The position numbers were made by a program, and so were the translations under genes. The notes under the pieces are model-generated. The model saw nothing but the letters and a program-made list of their open reading frames with translations. It had not been told where the DNA came from and ran no database searches. Shown here piece by piece: positions 36,076 to 48,565 of a DNA stretch of 64,000 nucleotides. Each line of letters opens with the position of its first letter. Within the stretch, counting starts at the first letter, position 1. Source of the DNA: Mercurialis annua (taxonomy: Eukaryota > Streptophyta > Magnoliopsida > Malpighiales > Euphorbiaceae); contig NC_065571.1 in NCBI RefSeq assembly GCF_937616625.2, forward strand, positions 23,386,201 through 23,450,200, written 5' to 3'.

Positions 36076-37625
36076 AAGGACCAAATTGTAAATTAGCCAA
36101 TTAAGCCTCGAGAATAGCAATTGGAAGATTATCGACGGAAAGTAATAATCTTGTGTTAGTATTATTTATTTGAATAAAAATAATACGTTAGAAATTGAGT
36201 TAAAAGAATAATTTAACCATTTGGTTAAATTAGAAAGTTTAAAAGAGAAATGGTTTAAGTTAAAGAAATGAAGGACTAAAGTGGCTAATTAGCCAACCTA
36301 TATATAAAGGAAAGAAGGAATCAGATGAACGAAGAAGAAGATTACAGAAGAAAAGAGAGAAATGCGACGATCGATTTCGATCCGTCGGCGTTTCGGCGTT
36401 TCTCGTCCAAATCGCGTGTTCTTTATATCGATTCGTTCAGAATTCAATTCTCTATCTATTACGAGCATTAAATCAAGGTAAGCTTGACATTTCAGTTTAG
36501 GGTTTCGAGCGGTTTTGTCGTTTTAACAATTTTCTATTCGAATTCGACGTTTTAAGCTTGAATCTCGTATATTTGATATTGTTAAACGTTGCAGAATGGA
36601 TTTGGAAGGTTTTAGCACGTCGTAATGGCCCGGGGATTGAACCTTGGGGCTACACATCGTGCAGCATGTGTTGCACAATCGTGCAGCACAGCAACTGCAC
36701 GATCGTGCAGCGTAGTGCACGAACATGCAGTACGCTGCTGGACGAACGTGCAGTCCTTCGTTAGCGTGGACCGTCGATTTGGGCTTTCGGGGCCCTGGCG
36801 CGACGCGGAAACTTGCTTTCAAACAATTTCAAGTCGCGTAATCAATCATGATTCAGTCGAATTTCAAAATGTAAACTAGGATGCTTAAAAATGAAATGTG
36901 ATTAAGAGATATATTGGAAATAAGATCGTGTTAGTCTAAGTTTATAACTTAGGATTTTGATACTAAGTTCACGTGTAAGATGTAAACTTACAGGTAACTC
37001 GGATAAGTAACTAAACTTATCGACGAGCCAGTAGACCGATGAGCTAGAATAGCTAGAGGATCAAACAACGCATGGAGCTAGCATTCATGGGATCTTATTA
37101 TTATTATTATTCGGAAAGTGGTCACTGTGAGTGGCAAATTTACTTTTGCGTATTATTATTATAAAGTCATTTTCTTATATTTTGAATATTATTATTAAAT
37201 ATCTCATATTTATATGATTTGCTCGTATAAGATGTCATGTTTAATAGATTTGATTATATAAATGCTGTTATATTCGTTATTTTGAAGATGAGTGTCTAAT
37301 GTGCAATCCGAAGTGACCAACTGCCTATTTGGTGTCAATAGGCTGCGTGATCCTTAGTGAGTTAGTATAGAGTGCCGGACTTTGTGATTAGAATTTAATA
37401 TATATATTTATGCATGATATGATATGAATTTTATTCGAGTGAGCACTCGGCTACGGTGTAGTCTGGAGTCCCCATATCTAATGGGTTGGACCCACCAGTG
37501 AGTTGGACTCACACTTTATGATTTTGATACGAGTGAGCACTCGGCTGCGGTGTAGTTTGGAAGTCCCCGTATCTAGTGAGTTGGGCTCACACTTTTGAAA
37601 TTAATAATGTTTGCTTATATCATAA

Positions 37626-37666
<41 letters not shown>

Positions 37667-38092
37667 GCGTGTGACGCTATATTTTGATAATACTATAAGT
37701 AACTTGCAAACTCACTCAGTATTTTCCCAAATACTGACCCCTCACTCTGATATTTGCAGGTAGACGGAGTCGGATCAGACAAACCATCTCCATTGTGCCA
37801 AAAGTCATTGGACTTGCACAAGTATGAGTTCCTAGAGCTACAGTAGTCAGTACTTGTCAGTATTAGATAGATGCTTTGACTTCAAATGGTATTTTATATT
37901 GTAAACTCTGATATGATATTTTAATATCTATAAGCATATTATTTAAAAGAGTTTCCCGAAAATGCTTTAATATATATATATTATACTTTTATTTGTGAAA
38001 AATTATTAGTGGTTTCAGGCTTGCTACGGGTTTCGGAGCTACCACTCCCATTCCCTAGCGCTAGTCTCGGCTCAATAAATTGGGTCGTGACA
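36076..38092 (+). repeat. 5' LTR of the chromovirus-like element, left end missing
   Basis: It aligns with 45163-47097, so the first 395 bp of the LTR are absent and satellite joins at a short AAGGA/GAAGG overlap. It keeps a TATA box, a cluster of TGCACGATCGTGCA-type inverted repeats (36655-36760), two copies of a GAGTGAGCACTCGGCT block (about 37437 and 37531) and a long (TA)n run (37628-37662) that the 3' copy lacks. Substitutions and indels between the copies show an old insertion. Confidence 0.9.
36299..36308 (+). promoter_or_regulatory. TATA box of the chromovirus-like 5' LTR
   Basis: CTATATATAAAGG in the LTR, conserved in the 3' LTR at 45386-45395. It precedes a purine-rich leader. A likely LTR promoter, by motif and conservation. 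Confidence 0.6.
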
Positions 38093-38096
38093 ATTG

Positions 38097-38108
38097 TTGT
38101 ATCAGAGC
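38097..38108 (+). other. primer binding site for initiator Met tRNA
   Basis: TTGTATCAGAGC lies four bases after the LTR end (GTGACA). It differs at one position from TGGTATCAGAGC, the complement of the plant initiator tRNA-Met 3' end. Confidence 0.85.
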
Positions 38109-38358
38109 AGTTGGTCTAGTTACCTCTGCTAAGATGCGTTTGTCGATTAAGTAATCTAGGAACTACTGCAGCTATAGAGTTGAGCTTTGTCTGATACAAA
38201 TCGTCTACGTAAAGTGCTTTGTGATAAGTATAATAGATTGACTTGCGAAATGTTTGTTTGCTTTTCGTGACACGTATATACGGGATATATACGTATAATT
38301 TTTTTTTCGATAAGATGTGCTTGCATGATATGAGATTGATTTATGTGAGTTGAATCAG

Positions 38359-38556
38359 ATACATCGGTTGGCTTCGCTATCGATGTCAGGCATATAAGAT
38401 ACATCGGTTGGCTTCGCTATCGATGTCATGTATATAGGATACATCGGTTGGCTTTGCTATCGATGTCAGGCATATAAGATACATCGGTTGGCTTTGCTAT
38501 CAATGTCAGGCATATAGGATACATCGGTTGGCTTCGCTATCGATGTCAGGCAGAAG
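38359..38556 (+). repeat. five tandem copies of a 40-bp repeat
   Basis: A 40-bp unit beginning ATACATCGGTTGGCTTCGCT is repeated five times with few changes, 270-460 bp after the primer site in the untranslated leader of the element. A short open frame read through it on the minus strand is not a gene. Confidence 0.92.
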
Positions 38557-41500
38557 AGGTTAAGTGTGATAGTTATTGAATAGAATACAATTGATATGAT
38601 TGTGATTTGATGTCATATATATATGTGTGCTTAGCATCAGATAACGTGAGAGATGCTATTGAATTCGATCAATCGAAACTTTAGAAAGGGTGAAGAAGGA
38701 ACGCAAAGTTGTAGAAGTTGAAGAACTTTCCATATGCAGAGTTTAAAGGTCTAGAGAACTTACAAAACTTAAAGTTTATAACTTGTAAAAGTTATTTGTT
38801 TAACGATTTTAAAAGCATAATTGTGCCTAGACACGATATAGAAATACATAATTGCCACGACATTGATAGAAATGCATCACTACGTAATACATCAATACAT
38901 GCATTAATAGGACATGCATCATATGCATTATGTTCAGACGAAGAGGTGAGATGTGGCAACTTTTTGGGGATGAGAGACGTCATCACCCTAGTGCACAATT
39001 TTGCTAAGATTTAAATGGAATTTTCAAATGAGTCGTTTTATTTGAAAGAGTTTTCAAGAGTTTTGTTTTTATGTAAGTATACCTAGACCAGAACTCTGTG
39101 ACATAAGTGAAGTACTCGCGAGCAAGATGCAATGAAGGCTATGAGGCGAATGAATACGTTTAATTGTGAGAACATATGATTTGTGCCTCTAGCTAATGAA
39201 CTTAGCATTGATTAAACATACTAGTATACCACTAGAATAATAGATATGTTTGGATAGTAATTCATATACGATTAATAACGTATAGAACATATATGTTATG
39301 TTTTGATATTCTTGGTGTTTGATTAAGTCTATGTGAGCGGAATGCTCATAAGACTTAAGTTACAATACGTAATCAAGGAAATCTAGGGGACACAGATTTT
39401 CTTGAACCCGGTCAACATAGATGCTTATAGTTACGATAGTAATATGCGTGTAGCCTATAAAACATGAGTATATGTGTTGATAATTTGCTAGTCTATAATG
39501 AGTCAGAACACTCATAAGACTTACAATAAGAGACGTAATCCTAAAAGGTCTAAAGGACGGAGATATTCTTAAAGTCCAACGTACGTGGACAGCGATTAGT
39601 CGTGACGATTAGTAAGTGTTATATTTTAAGGAATTTATCAGTATTCCTTTATATAATCGTCATACTATGAACAAATAACTGCGCAAACGCGTGCCGTTGC
39701 ACAACAAGTGTATGAGGCGCGAGAAGAAGATTGAAGTAACAAAAGCGAACGCAACCCAGTCAAACTGGCCAGTAAAGGCCAGAGACGAGATGAAGGTTAA
39801 TGGAAACCTAACAAGTAAAGGGCGAATATATAAGCATCAGGAGTGCCACAGTGACCCGATGTTGTTATGAATCAGTTAGCTGTCAAAATAACTGATATAA
39901 AGAATTATGTGCCAATAGTAGGACGATGGATACAGAGATAGCACCAACGTGAAGAAAGAGACACCTATAGAGGTTTGATAGTAGTAAACATAAGTTAATA
40001 TTAAAGGATCTTAACAGATTAAGCGGTATGCTAGATCCTTTAGGAATAATAAAGTAGGATGCTCGTGTATATATATATCGAGCGGAAGAAGGAAAAATAG
40101 TATTGTTGATTAAGATGTGATGAAAGGTTTAAACCCATGATTAGTCTGACAAGCAATTAGAGCAGTGATAGATCAGATAGTATGAATTAAGTTTGTGACC
40201 CGACATGGGGAATTCTTTCTACCATTAGTTCCGGTTAAAGATAATCGGGAAAGATCAAGATACTTAGATCAGAGGATATGACGAAAATGAATAATTGAAG
40301 TATACAATAAGAAAGATCGAGAGTTAAATAACAAGAACTGAATTCGGTTGATTAAGAGTTGAAACTTCCACCTCAAGGTATCGATTATGAAACAGAATAG
40401 TAGGTTGTGAAAGGTACAAAAGCAATGAATGCTTGTGAAGTGCTAAACCTTAAGCTTCAAGTTAGATCAAATAAAGAGTAAAGTGTATAATGTGATCGAT
40501 ATAGGAGATTGATTATGATGTGTTAGACACGATCAAACTTGTTTGATATATTCCTAGAAGAAGATTCTCAGGAAGAGGGCGTCACGAAAGAAGAGTTATC
40601 GGACGAGTCCGATGTAGAGGAGTACCAGAGTGAGCATTTCTGGTTCAGTGTACGAAAGTATCGCAATCCGAGGAAGGATGCAGAGATAGCCAATGGTCAG
40701 ACATAAATGGCCTTGAATCAGGTTGGGAAGCAAATGTGCCCTTTTCACAAGGAATGCTACCAGTGGAACTGTATTCCACTGGCTTTCTGCGTATGGTTCG
40801 AAGGAATGCCAAAGGTACATGACGTGTATGATAAAGTAATTAGAGTTAAGGAAAGTACGAACAACCTGCGTATGACGCAAGGGACTCGATAAGAGTGATC
40901 GAGGAAAAGAAAAAGAGAAGTCATGTGGAGAATTGACAAGGAGATTAGAGAAATAGAACTCTATATAGTCGCAGACATATGGAAATAAAGAAGGATAAAG
41001 AGGACATAGACATAGAATGTGATTTACTGACAGTTAAAATGTCTGTAAGATTACAATAGAACGGTATGTAAGAAACCGAGAGTGCATTATGTCGATAATC
41101 CAGGCAAAAGAAACTGCGACCCATTAGTTAGTCGATAATCGACGTTAGAGTGCTGAGACAAGAAATATCAGGAATACGAGATACGATAGAAATGATACCA
41201 ACATATGATCGGCTTTACAGATAGCCATGATGATAAGACGATACATATACAATTGGGAGCACACCACATCAGGAAATTTGGACGAAAGAAGACCACAACT
41301 CTCTATTAATGATTGATGTTGTGGATATCAAAAGCAAGTAATACACGATGTATAAGATACGCTAAAGAGGAAAGTAATGAATGCAAAGGAAGATAAATAA
41401 GAAACCCGATAATAGTGTGAATAAAGAACGCAAGAAGAACACCATAGGATCATAGCATTCAGACTATGAATCCTATTGGTTGACTAAAGACAAGAAGTCA

Positions 41501-42653
41501 AAGGAAAATTTCAAAGAAGTACATCTACGATATGAACGAAGTAGGAATAACAAGCGGAATAGCAAGATCGTGGATAGTAATGAGAAGTGAATTAACGCTA
41601 TATGATAATAAAGGAAAATGATTTGAAAGCTAAGAGTCATCTAAGATTGAGAATTGGAAGGAAGAAATAGATAAGAAAGAGTTAGATTATGACATTAAAT
41701 GCTAAAAGCATCTTTGAAGGTTAAAAGACGAATAATGTCAAAAAGATGACAAAGGAAAAGAAAAAGGATGATGAATGAAAAGATTAAGCTTGAAGCAAGT
41801 AACGACGTCATCATAATATCCTAACATAAGTATATAATTAAAAGAGGATTAAGATCCTCATTTAAGATTTATAAGCAAAGAAAGTTTACCTAGGTATTAG
41901 TCACGCGTTGTCTTATTAAAATAAGAAGTCAACGGCCAATATGAAAATCCTATCTAATTGAAAACCAGATTGATGAAACAGATTGATATAAAGTAAGAAG
42001 GAACAAGAAGTTTCGAGAATAGTGCATTACGCTAAAGGAAAGGAAGTATGTCAATAAACATACGAGATATATTGACGCAAGAAGAAAAGTAAATAAGCTT
42101 TACAAGGAAAGTAAGTGAAGACCTCATAAGGATACGTCTTGAGGATTCACCTCATAGATAACCATGATTAATGATGATAGTGAAAGAATCTTCATACGAG
42201 AAGTGAAGCAACGAGAGAAGAGTAGATAATAGATAGTGGGATAAATTTCTAGCGCTACTATAAATAACAATCAGACGACGGCAACAGCCATACAAGAGAG
42301 ACTACGTAAGTAGTGAAGCACGAGTTGTTTGAGTGTCCACATCACTCAACAAGAAACGATGATAAGATTAGACGGTGTCGGAGAATAAGATCAAATCGTG
42401 ACAACGACCAAATAGAGAAGATTAACGGATTATCTAAACGAGGAAGCCTAGTGATGAAGAGTATCATCTTTAATGATAAGATATCATTAAGAAGAGCTAT
42501 CATTGAACATCAGTAAAAAGCTGAAAGTTCAATTACGATTATAAGAGTTTATAGTAATGAATGACAGACAAAAGACAAACACATGGATTGTGTTGTAGAA
42601 TAAAAAGAAGAGATCAAAGGTAAGACTGTCAATGATAACTGACGTCAAAGTAC
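38557..42653 (+). other. noncoding purine-rich interior of the chromovirus-like element
   Basis: About 4.1 kb, strongly A+G-rich on the plus strand, with stops in every frame. The longest frame (38718-39014, 98 codons) has no recognisable motif. A stretch near 42265-42300 (CAGACGACGGCAACAGCC, then ATACAAGAGA) faintly recalls the integrase PQTDGQSERT region, but the match is too weak to call. Decayed gag-pol or a large-leader non-autonomous element are both possible. Confidence 0.6.
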
Positions 42654-44620
42654 TGTTGGCGCAGCGGGACGCGCGGGTCCGGATCGTATATTTCAATTTA
42701 AAATCGAAATTCCAACAATCCGAATCCTAAAGTTGATCATATCATTTAGTAATTAAAGCACGCATCTAGGAATCATAAGAAGAATACCTATGTCGATTCT
42801 CCAACGATTCTTGTAGTCCCAAAAGTACGGCGACCTCAAGCTCGTCCACACGAGTATGCGTCCGATTGAATCCTCGCCTTGAAGTAATCCTGCAAGGTTC
42901 CTCTTGCCGAGCAGCCCTAAGCTCAATCTCTCGCCGCGATTACGACCTTACTCGGATGTATGAAAAACATGCCCAAGTTTTTCTTGTGATTGATGACTTC
43001 TTGAACTCCTTCAAGTCCTTTCTCTCTCTACAACTTCGTAGTGAGATGTGTGTTATGTGGTGTCTTGAAATGAGCAAGGACATGCTCTATTTATAGGCTA
43101 GATCATGTCTTTAGAATGCAACACCTTGCATGCTAGGTTTCACACACCAAGCAAAGGTGTTGCCACCACATGACACCTTTCATGTGGTGACATCACCTAG
43201 GTGACATCATTATAGGTGATGCCATCATATGACATCACATATATGACATAAGCTTATCTCATTACATCATCATCATGACATCATCATTCCATTAGCTTAT
43301 GATTAATGATTTAAGTATCATTAATTACGCTAATTAATTACTTAAGCCTTTTAATCATAAAACTTGGTTAAAATATAATTAGGTTCCTACTAATTTATAA
43401 CACTCATAAATTAGTCCCTAATTAACTTGGACATAGTACAATTAGGCTCCTACTAATTTATAACTCTTACAAATTAGTCCCTAATTTGTACTTGTTTTTC
43501 ATCTTAGATTAATTTCCGAAATATGCTAGTATCTATATGAAATCGATCTTTCGTGAACTCAATCGGTTGCACACTCTATTGTGTGTGACTAACTAGGTTC
43601 ACATCTATATGGCAATGAGAGTCATAAGAAATGCCTTTCTTATATTAAATAATTAAATCCCATTTAATTATTAATTCTCGTAGATCCAGATTGACGTCTA
43701 GCAACATATCACGACCCCTAAATAGAGATGAATGTTTCAATGCATTCTTAATGAACCAATGTTCATAATTACCATACACTCAAAATTCCCTTCATCTAAG
43801 ATTCCAATCTCGACTAGTGTCACGGTTAAGTCAAACACTATTTGTCTTAATTATATGACCTCATCTCTCAATTCTAATTCTTGATAAATATGACTTCCAC
43901 TAGAAACAACATTCTATGTAAGTCATATACACCTGCGCAAGTTTTATCATCCATCAAGAACAATTCGAGATAGCATAGAATATTGTCTCCGTTCATCCAG
44001 AGTGATGAATCCTTTCTATGTTAAACCCCTATTTCCATATACAACTAATTAGATCCAACACATCCCGCGGCCCTACTCATGAAAGATCTAGGGTTAAGGA
44101 GTATCAAACTCTAATCACCTATATACAAGATAGTGTCACCGCAAGTCAAAGGACATATGTACAATTATGAACTAGATGACATTAAATTGACTTTGATGAA
44201 TTATCATGTATAAGTCATCTAGCGTCACTTGTTCGACTGACTCAACACCTTGAGTGTCCACATGTTTATTCTGATCCCCATTAAGTAGTATGAGACTCAC
44301 TACTTCCTATAATTAGTAACTCCTTACTAATCAGGAGAATAAACAGACATGACGATTTTTCAGGATAATGCGATGCCCTTATTCGTAGGATCCCATCGAT
44401 CGTGAACGATTATTTAGATCACTTGTATAATAGAATTTGTCACTCATATTCTTAACACCTTAAGAATAGATTCTATCACAATGTGATAAGGACAATACGT
44501 AATAAATGAACACTTAGTTGATGAGACACTTAGTTCAAATAGAATATATATATCTTTGCCATTGGGATTAATTCTACAAATATAAATGATCAAATGGCCC
44601 TAGGGCACATACTACTAACA
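42654..44620 (-). mobile_element. nested solo copia LTR (1967 bp)
   Basis: TGTTGGCGCAG...ACTAACA ends, flanked on both sides by AGTAC (42649-42653 and 44621-44625), a perfect 5-bp target duplication. It has no internal sequence. It matches the LTR at 60383-62372 along its whole length with scattered substitutions and small indels, including a gap near 42743 where the other copy has about 20 extra bases. A TATAAATA box on the minus strand is at 43088-43095. A solo LTR arises when the two LTRs of an element recombine. Transcription direction is minus, judging by the full copy. Confidence 0.95.
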
Positions 44621-44754
44621 AGTACAAGAAGTACAGAAATTGAAATGACGATTCCTTAAGCTAACCAGTGTCGTAAGATAAACACGGTACGAAGTCAAGA
44701 AAGGAATAAGATAAGTCAAGAAAGGAATATAAAAATTCGAGGATGAATTTTTAT

Positions 44755-44767
44755 AAGGGGGGAAGAA
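44755..44767 (+). other. polypurine tract of the chromovirus-like element
   Basis: AAGGGGGGAAGAA directly before the 3' LTR, preceded by TTCGAGGATGAATTTTTAT, a stretch typical of the end of Tekay/Del-type elements. The 146 bp between the nested LTR and this tract are noncoding. Confidence 0.88.
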
Positions 44768-47097
44768 AGTAATACCCAAAATATTTAAGTACTAACTGGG
44801 CCACGTGTCCAGTGTTGAATCGCCGGAGTAGCGATATCGGAAGAATTTTCGAGAAATTAAGATAAATATAAAATTTTAGCAGGACGGTTTTTAAAGGATT
44901 ATTGCGAGAGATTTAACATTACATTTCAGTTCTAAACTTGGAATTGGAATTGGAATTAGAAAAGAAAAATGTTCAGAAAGTCGCAAAATAAAGTATAGGG
45001 ACTAAAATGGTAATTTAGCCATATATATTCCGAAGTAAAAATTATTTCGCCAAGTTCCGCGAAATGTTTTATAGTATGTGGTAAAAGTTTCGGGTCAATC
45101 GGAGACCTTTTAAAATTTGGACGCGGATGCGTTTTGGGCTAAATTGAAATTTTGAAATGTTCAAGGACCAAATTGTAACTTAGTCAATTAAGCCTCGAGA
45201 ATAGAAATTGGAAGATTATTGACGGAAAGTAATAATCTTGTGTTAGTATTATTTATTTGAATAAAAATAATACGTTAGTAATTGAGTTAAAAGAATAATT
45301 TAACCATTTGGTTAAATTAGAAAGTTTAAAAGAGAAATGGTTTAAGTTAAAGAAATGAAAGACAAAAGTGGCTAATTAGCCAACCTATATATAAAGGAAA
45401 GAAGGAATCAGATGAACGAAGAAGAAGATTATAGAAGAAAAGAGAGAAATGCGACGATCGATTTCGATCCGTCGCCGTTTCGCCGTTTCTCGTCCAAATC
45501 GCATGTTCTTTATATCTATTCGTTATGAATTCAATTCTCTTTCTATTACAAGCATTAAATCAAGGTAAGCTTGACGTTTTGGTTTCGAGCGTTTTTTTTT
45601 TGTTTTAATGATTTTTGATTCAAATTCGACGTTTTAAGCTTGAATCTCGTATATTTGATATTGTTAAACGTTGCGGAATGGATTTGGAAGGTTTTAGCAC
45701 GTTGGAATGGCCCAGGGGATTGAACCCCAGGGCTGCACATCATGCAACCAACAGGATGCACGAACGTGCAGCATGTGTTGCACGATCGTGCAACACAACA
45801 ACTACACGATTGTGCAGCGTACTGCACGCACGAACGTGCAGTACACTGCTACACGAACCTGCAGTCCTTCGTTAGCGGGGGCCGTCGATTTGGGCTTTCA
45901 GGGCCCTGACGCGACGCGGAAACTTGATTTCAGACAATTTCAAGTCGCGTAATCAATCATGATTCAGTCAAATTTCAAAATGTAAACTAGGACGCTCAAA
46001 AATGAAATGTGATTAAGAGATATATTGGAAATAAGATCGTGTTAGCCTAAGTTTATAGCTTAGGATTTTGATACTAAGTTCACGTTTAAGAATTAAACGT
46101 ACAGGTAACTCAGATAAGTAACTAACTTATCGACGAGCCAGTAGACCGATGAGCTAGAATAGCTAGAGGATCAAACGACGCATGGAGCTCACATTCATGG
46201 GATCTTATTATTATTATTATTCGGAAAGCGGTCACTATGAGTGGCAAATTTACTTTTGCGTATTATTATTAAAGTTATTTTCTTATATTTTGAATATTAT
46301 TATTAAATATCTCATATTTATATGATTTGCTCGTATAAGATGTCATGTTTAATAGATTTGATTATATAAATGTTGTTATATTCGTTATTTTGAAGATGAG
46401 TGTCTAATGTGCCCGAAGTGACCAACTACGTATTGGGTGTCAATAGGCTGCGTTATCCTTAGTGAGTCAGTATAGAGTGTCTGACTTTGTTATTAGAATT
46501 TAATTTATATATTTATGCATGATATGATATGAATTTGATACGAGTGAGCACTCCGCTACGGTGTAGTCTGGAGTCTCCGTATCTAGTGGGTTGGACCCAC
46601 CAGTGAGTTGGACTCACACTATATAATTTCGATAGGAGTGAGCACTCGGCTACGGTGTAGTCTGGAAGTCCCCGTATCTAGTGAGTTGGACTCACACTTT
46701 TGAAATTAATAATGTTTGTTTATATCATAAATTTATATATGTATTAAGCGTGTGACGCTATATTTTGATAATACTATAAGTAACTTGCAAACTCACTCAG
46801 TATTTTTTCAAATACTGACCCCTCACTCTAATGTTTGCAGGTAAACGGAGTCGGATCATACAAACCATCTCCATTATGCCAGAAGTCATTGGACTTGCAC
46901 AAGTATGAGTTCCTAGAGCTGCAGTAGTCAGTACTTGTCAGTATTAGATAGACGCTTTGACTTCAAATGCTTTAATATATATATATTATACTTTTATTTG
47001 CGAAAAATTATTAGTGGTTTCAGGCTTGCTACGGGTTTCGGAGCCACCACTCCCATTCCCTAACGCCGGTCTTGGCTCAATAAATTGGGTTGTGACA
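44768..47097 (+). repeat. 3' LTR of the chromovirus-like element (2330 bp)
   Basis: It starts AGTAATACCC, where TGTAATACCC would be expected (one base changed), and ends TTGTGACA before satellite GTTACG. It carries the TATA box (45386-45395), the TGCACGAACGTGCA-type inverted repeats (45735-45870) and the duplicated GAGTGAGCACTC block. Compared with the 5' LTR it lacks about 80 bp near 46970, between two short AAATG repeats, and most of the (TA)n run. Confidence 0.9.
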
Positions 47098-47659
47098 GTT
47101 ACGAAACAAAACCAAGAGTTTCACCATTTTAGCAATTTAAGCCAAACGTTTACAAATATTACGAAACGAATCCAAGCGTTTCACCTTTAAAGTAATTTAA
47201 GCCAAATGTTTACAAACATTCCAAAACAAATCCAAGCGTTTAACCTTTTGAATAATTTAAGCCAAACGTTTACAAACGTTCCAAAACGAATCCAAGTGTT
47301 TCACCTTTTTAGCAATTTAACCCAAGCGTTTAGAAACGTTAAAAAACAAATCCAAATGTTTCACCTTTTTAGCGATTTAAGCCGAACGTTTACAAACGTT
47401 ACAAAACAAAACCAAATGTTTCACCTTTTTAGCAATTTAAGCCAAACGTTTACTAACATTACGAAATAAATCTAAACGTTTCCCAATTTCAGTGATTCAA
47501 GCGAAACGTTTAAAACGTTACGAAAGAAATCCAAATGTTTCACCTTTTTAGCGATTTATGCCAAACGTTGCGAAACAAATCTAAACGTTTCACCTTTTTA
47601 GCGATTGAAGCCTAACATTTACAAAGGCTGCAAAACAAATCCAAGAACGTTACAAAACA

Positions 47660-48565
47660 AATCCAAGCGTTTCACCTTTTTAGAAATTTAAGGCAAACGC
47701 TTACAAACATTACGAAACAAATCCAAGCGTTTTATCTTTTTAGCAATTTAAGCCAAACGTTTACAAACGTTACGAAACAAATCCAAATGTTTCACCTTTT
47801 TAGCGATTTAAGTCAAATGTTTACAAACGTTACAAAACAAATCCAAAAGTTTCAACGTTTTAGCTATTTAAGACAAACATTTACAAAGGTTACGAAACAA
47901 ATCCAAGCGTTTCGCCTTTATAGCAATTTAAGCCAAATGGTTACAAACGTTCCGAAACAAATCCAAGCTTTTCCCCTTTTTAGCAATTTAAGCAAAACGT
48001 TTACAAATATTACGAAACAAATCCAAGTGTTTCACCTTTTTAGCAATTTAAGCAAAACGTTTACAAACATTACGAAACAAATCCGAGCGTTTCCCCTTTT
48101 TAGCAATTTAAGCGAAATGTTTACAAACGTTACGAAACAAATTCAAACGTTTCACCTTTTAATCTATTTAAACCAAACGTTTAAAAACATGACAAAAAAA
48201 TCTAAACGTTTCACCTTTTTAGCGAAATAAGCCGAACGTTTACAAAGGTTATTAAACAAATCCAAATGTTTCACCCTTTTAGTAGTTTAAGCCAAACGTT
48301 TACAAACGTTCCGAAACAAATCCAAGCGTTTCACGTTTTTAGAAATTTAAGCCAAACGTTTACAAACATTACGAAACAAATCCAAGCGTTTTATCTTTTT
48401 AGCAATTTAAGCCAAACATTTACAAACGTTACGAAACAAATCCAAATGTTTCACCTTTTTAGCGATTTAAGTCAAATGTTTACAAACGTTACGAAACAAA
48501 TCCAAAAGTTTCAACGTTTTAACTATTTAAGACAAACATTTACAAAGGTTACGAAACAAATCCAA
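47660..48565 (+). repeat. 660-bp (11-monomer) duplication
   Basis: About 245 bp at 47660-47905 recur at 48320-48565 with the same order of variants: a TTTTATCTTTTTAGC monomer, then one with AGCGATTTAAGTCAAATG, then one with AAAAGTTTCAACG. The offset is about 660 bp, exactly 11 monomers. Confidence 0.75.

Larger units (their letters stand above)
36076..47097 (+). mobile_element. chromovirus-like (Tekay/Del-type) LTR element without recognisable genes
   Basis: Structure: truncated 5' LTR, initiator-Met-tRNA-type primer site, 40-bp tandem repeats, an interior of about 4.7 kb, polypurine tract AAGGGGGGAAGAA, and a 3' LTR beginning TAATACCC and ending TTGTGACA. These ends are typical of plant chromoviruses such as Tekay/Del. 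I find no protease, RT, RNase H, integrase or chromodomain motif in any frame, so it is either a non-autonomous derivative or very decayed. It contains a nested solo copia LTR at 42654-44620. On the right it abuts GTTACG of the satellite. Confidence 0.82.

Noticed and set aside
36523..36879. Cys-rich open frames in the chromovirus-like LTR, also at 45555-45952
   Set aside because: They are translations of the TGCACGA palindrome cluster; the frames differ between the two LTR copies.
37628..37662. (TA)n run as an origin or promoter
   Set aside because: A simple microsatellite that expanded in one LTR copy only; the conserved TATA box is at 36299.
42313..42516. 67-codon frame in the chromovirus-like interior
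   Set aside because: Highly charged, no motif, no supporting context; a product of purine-rich sequence.
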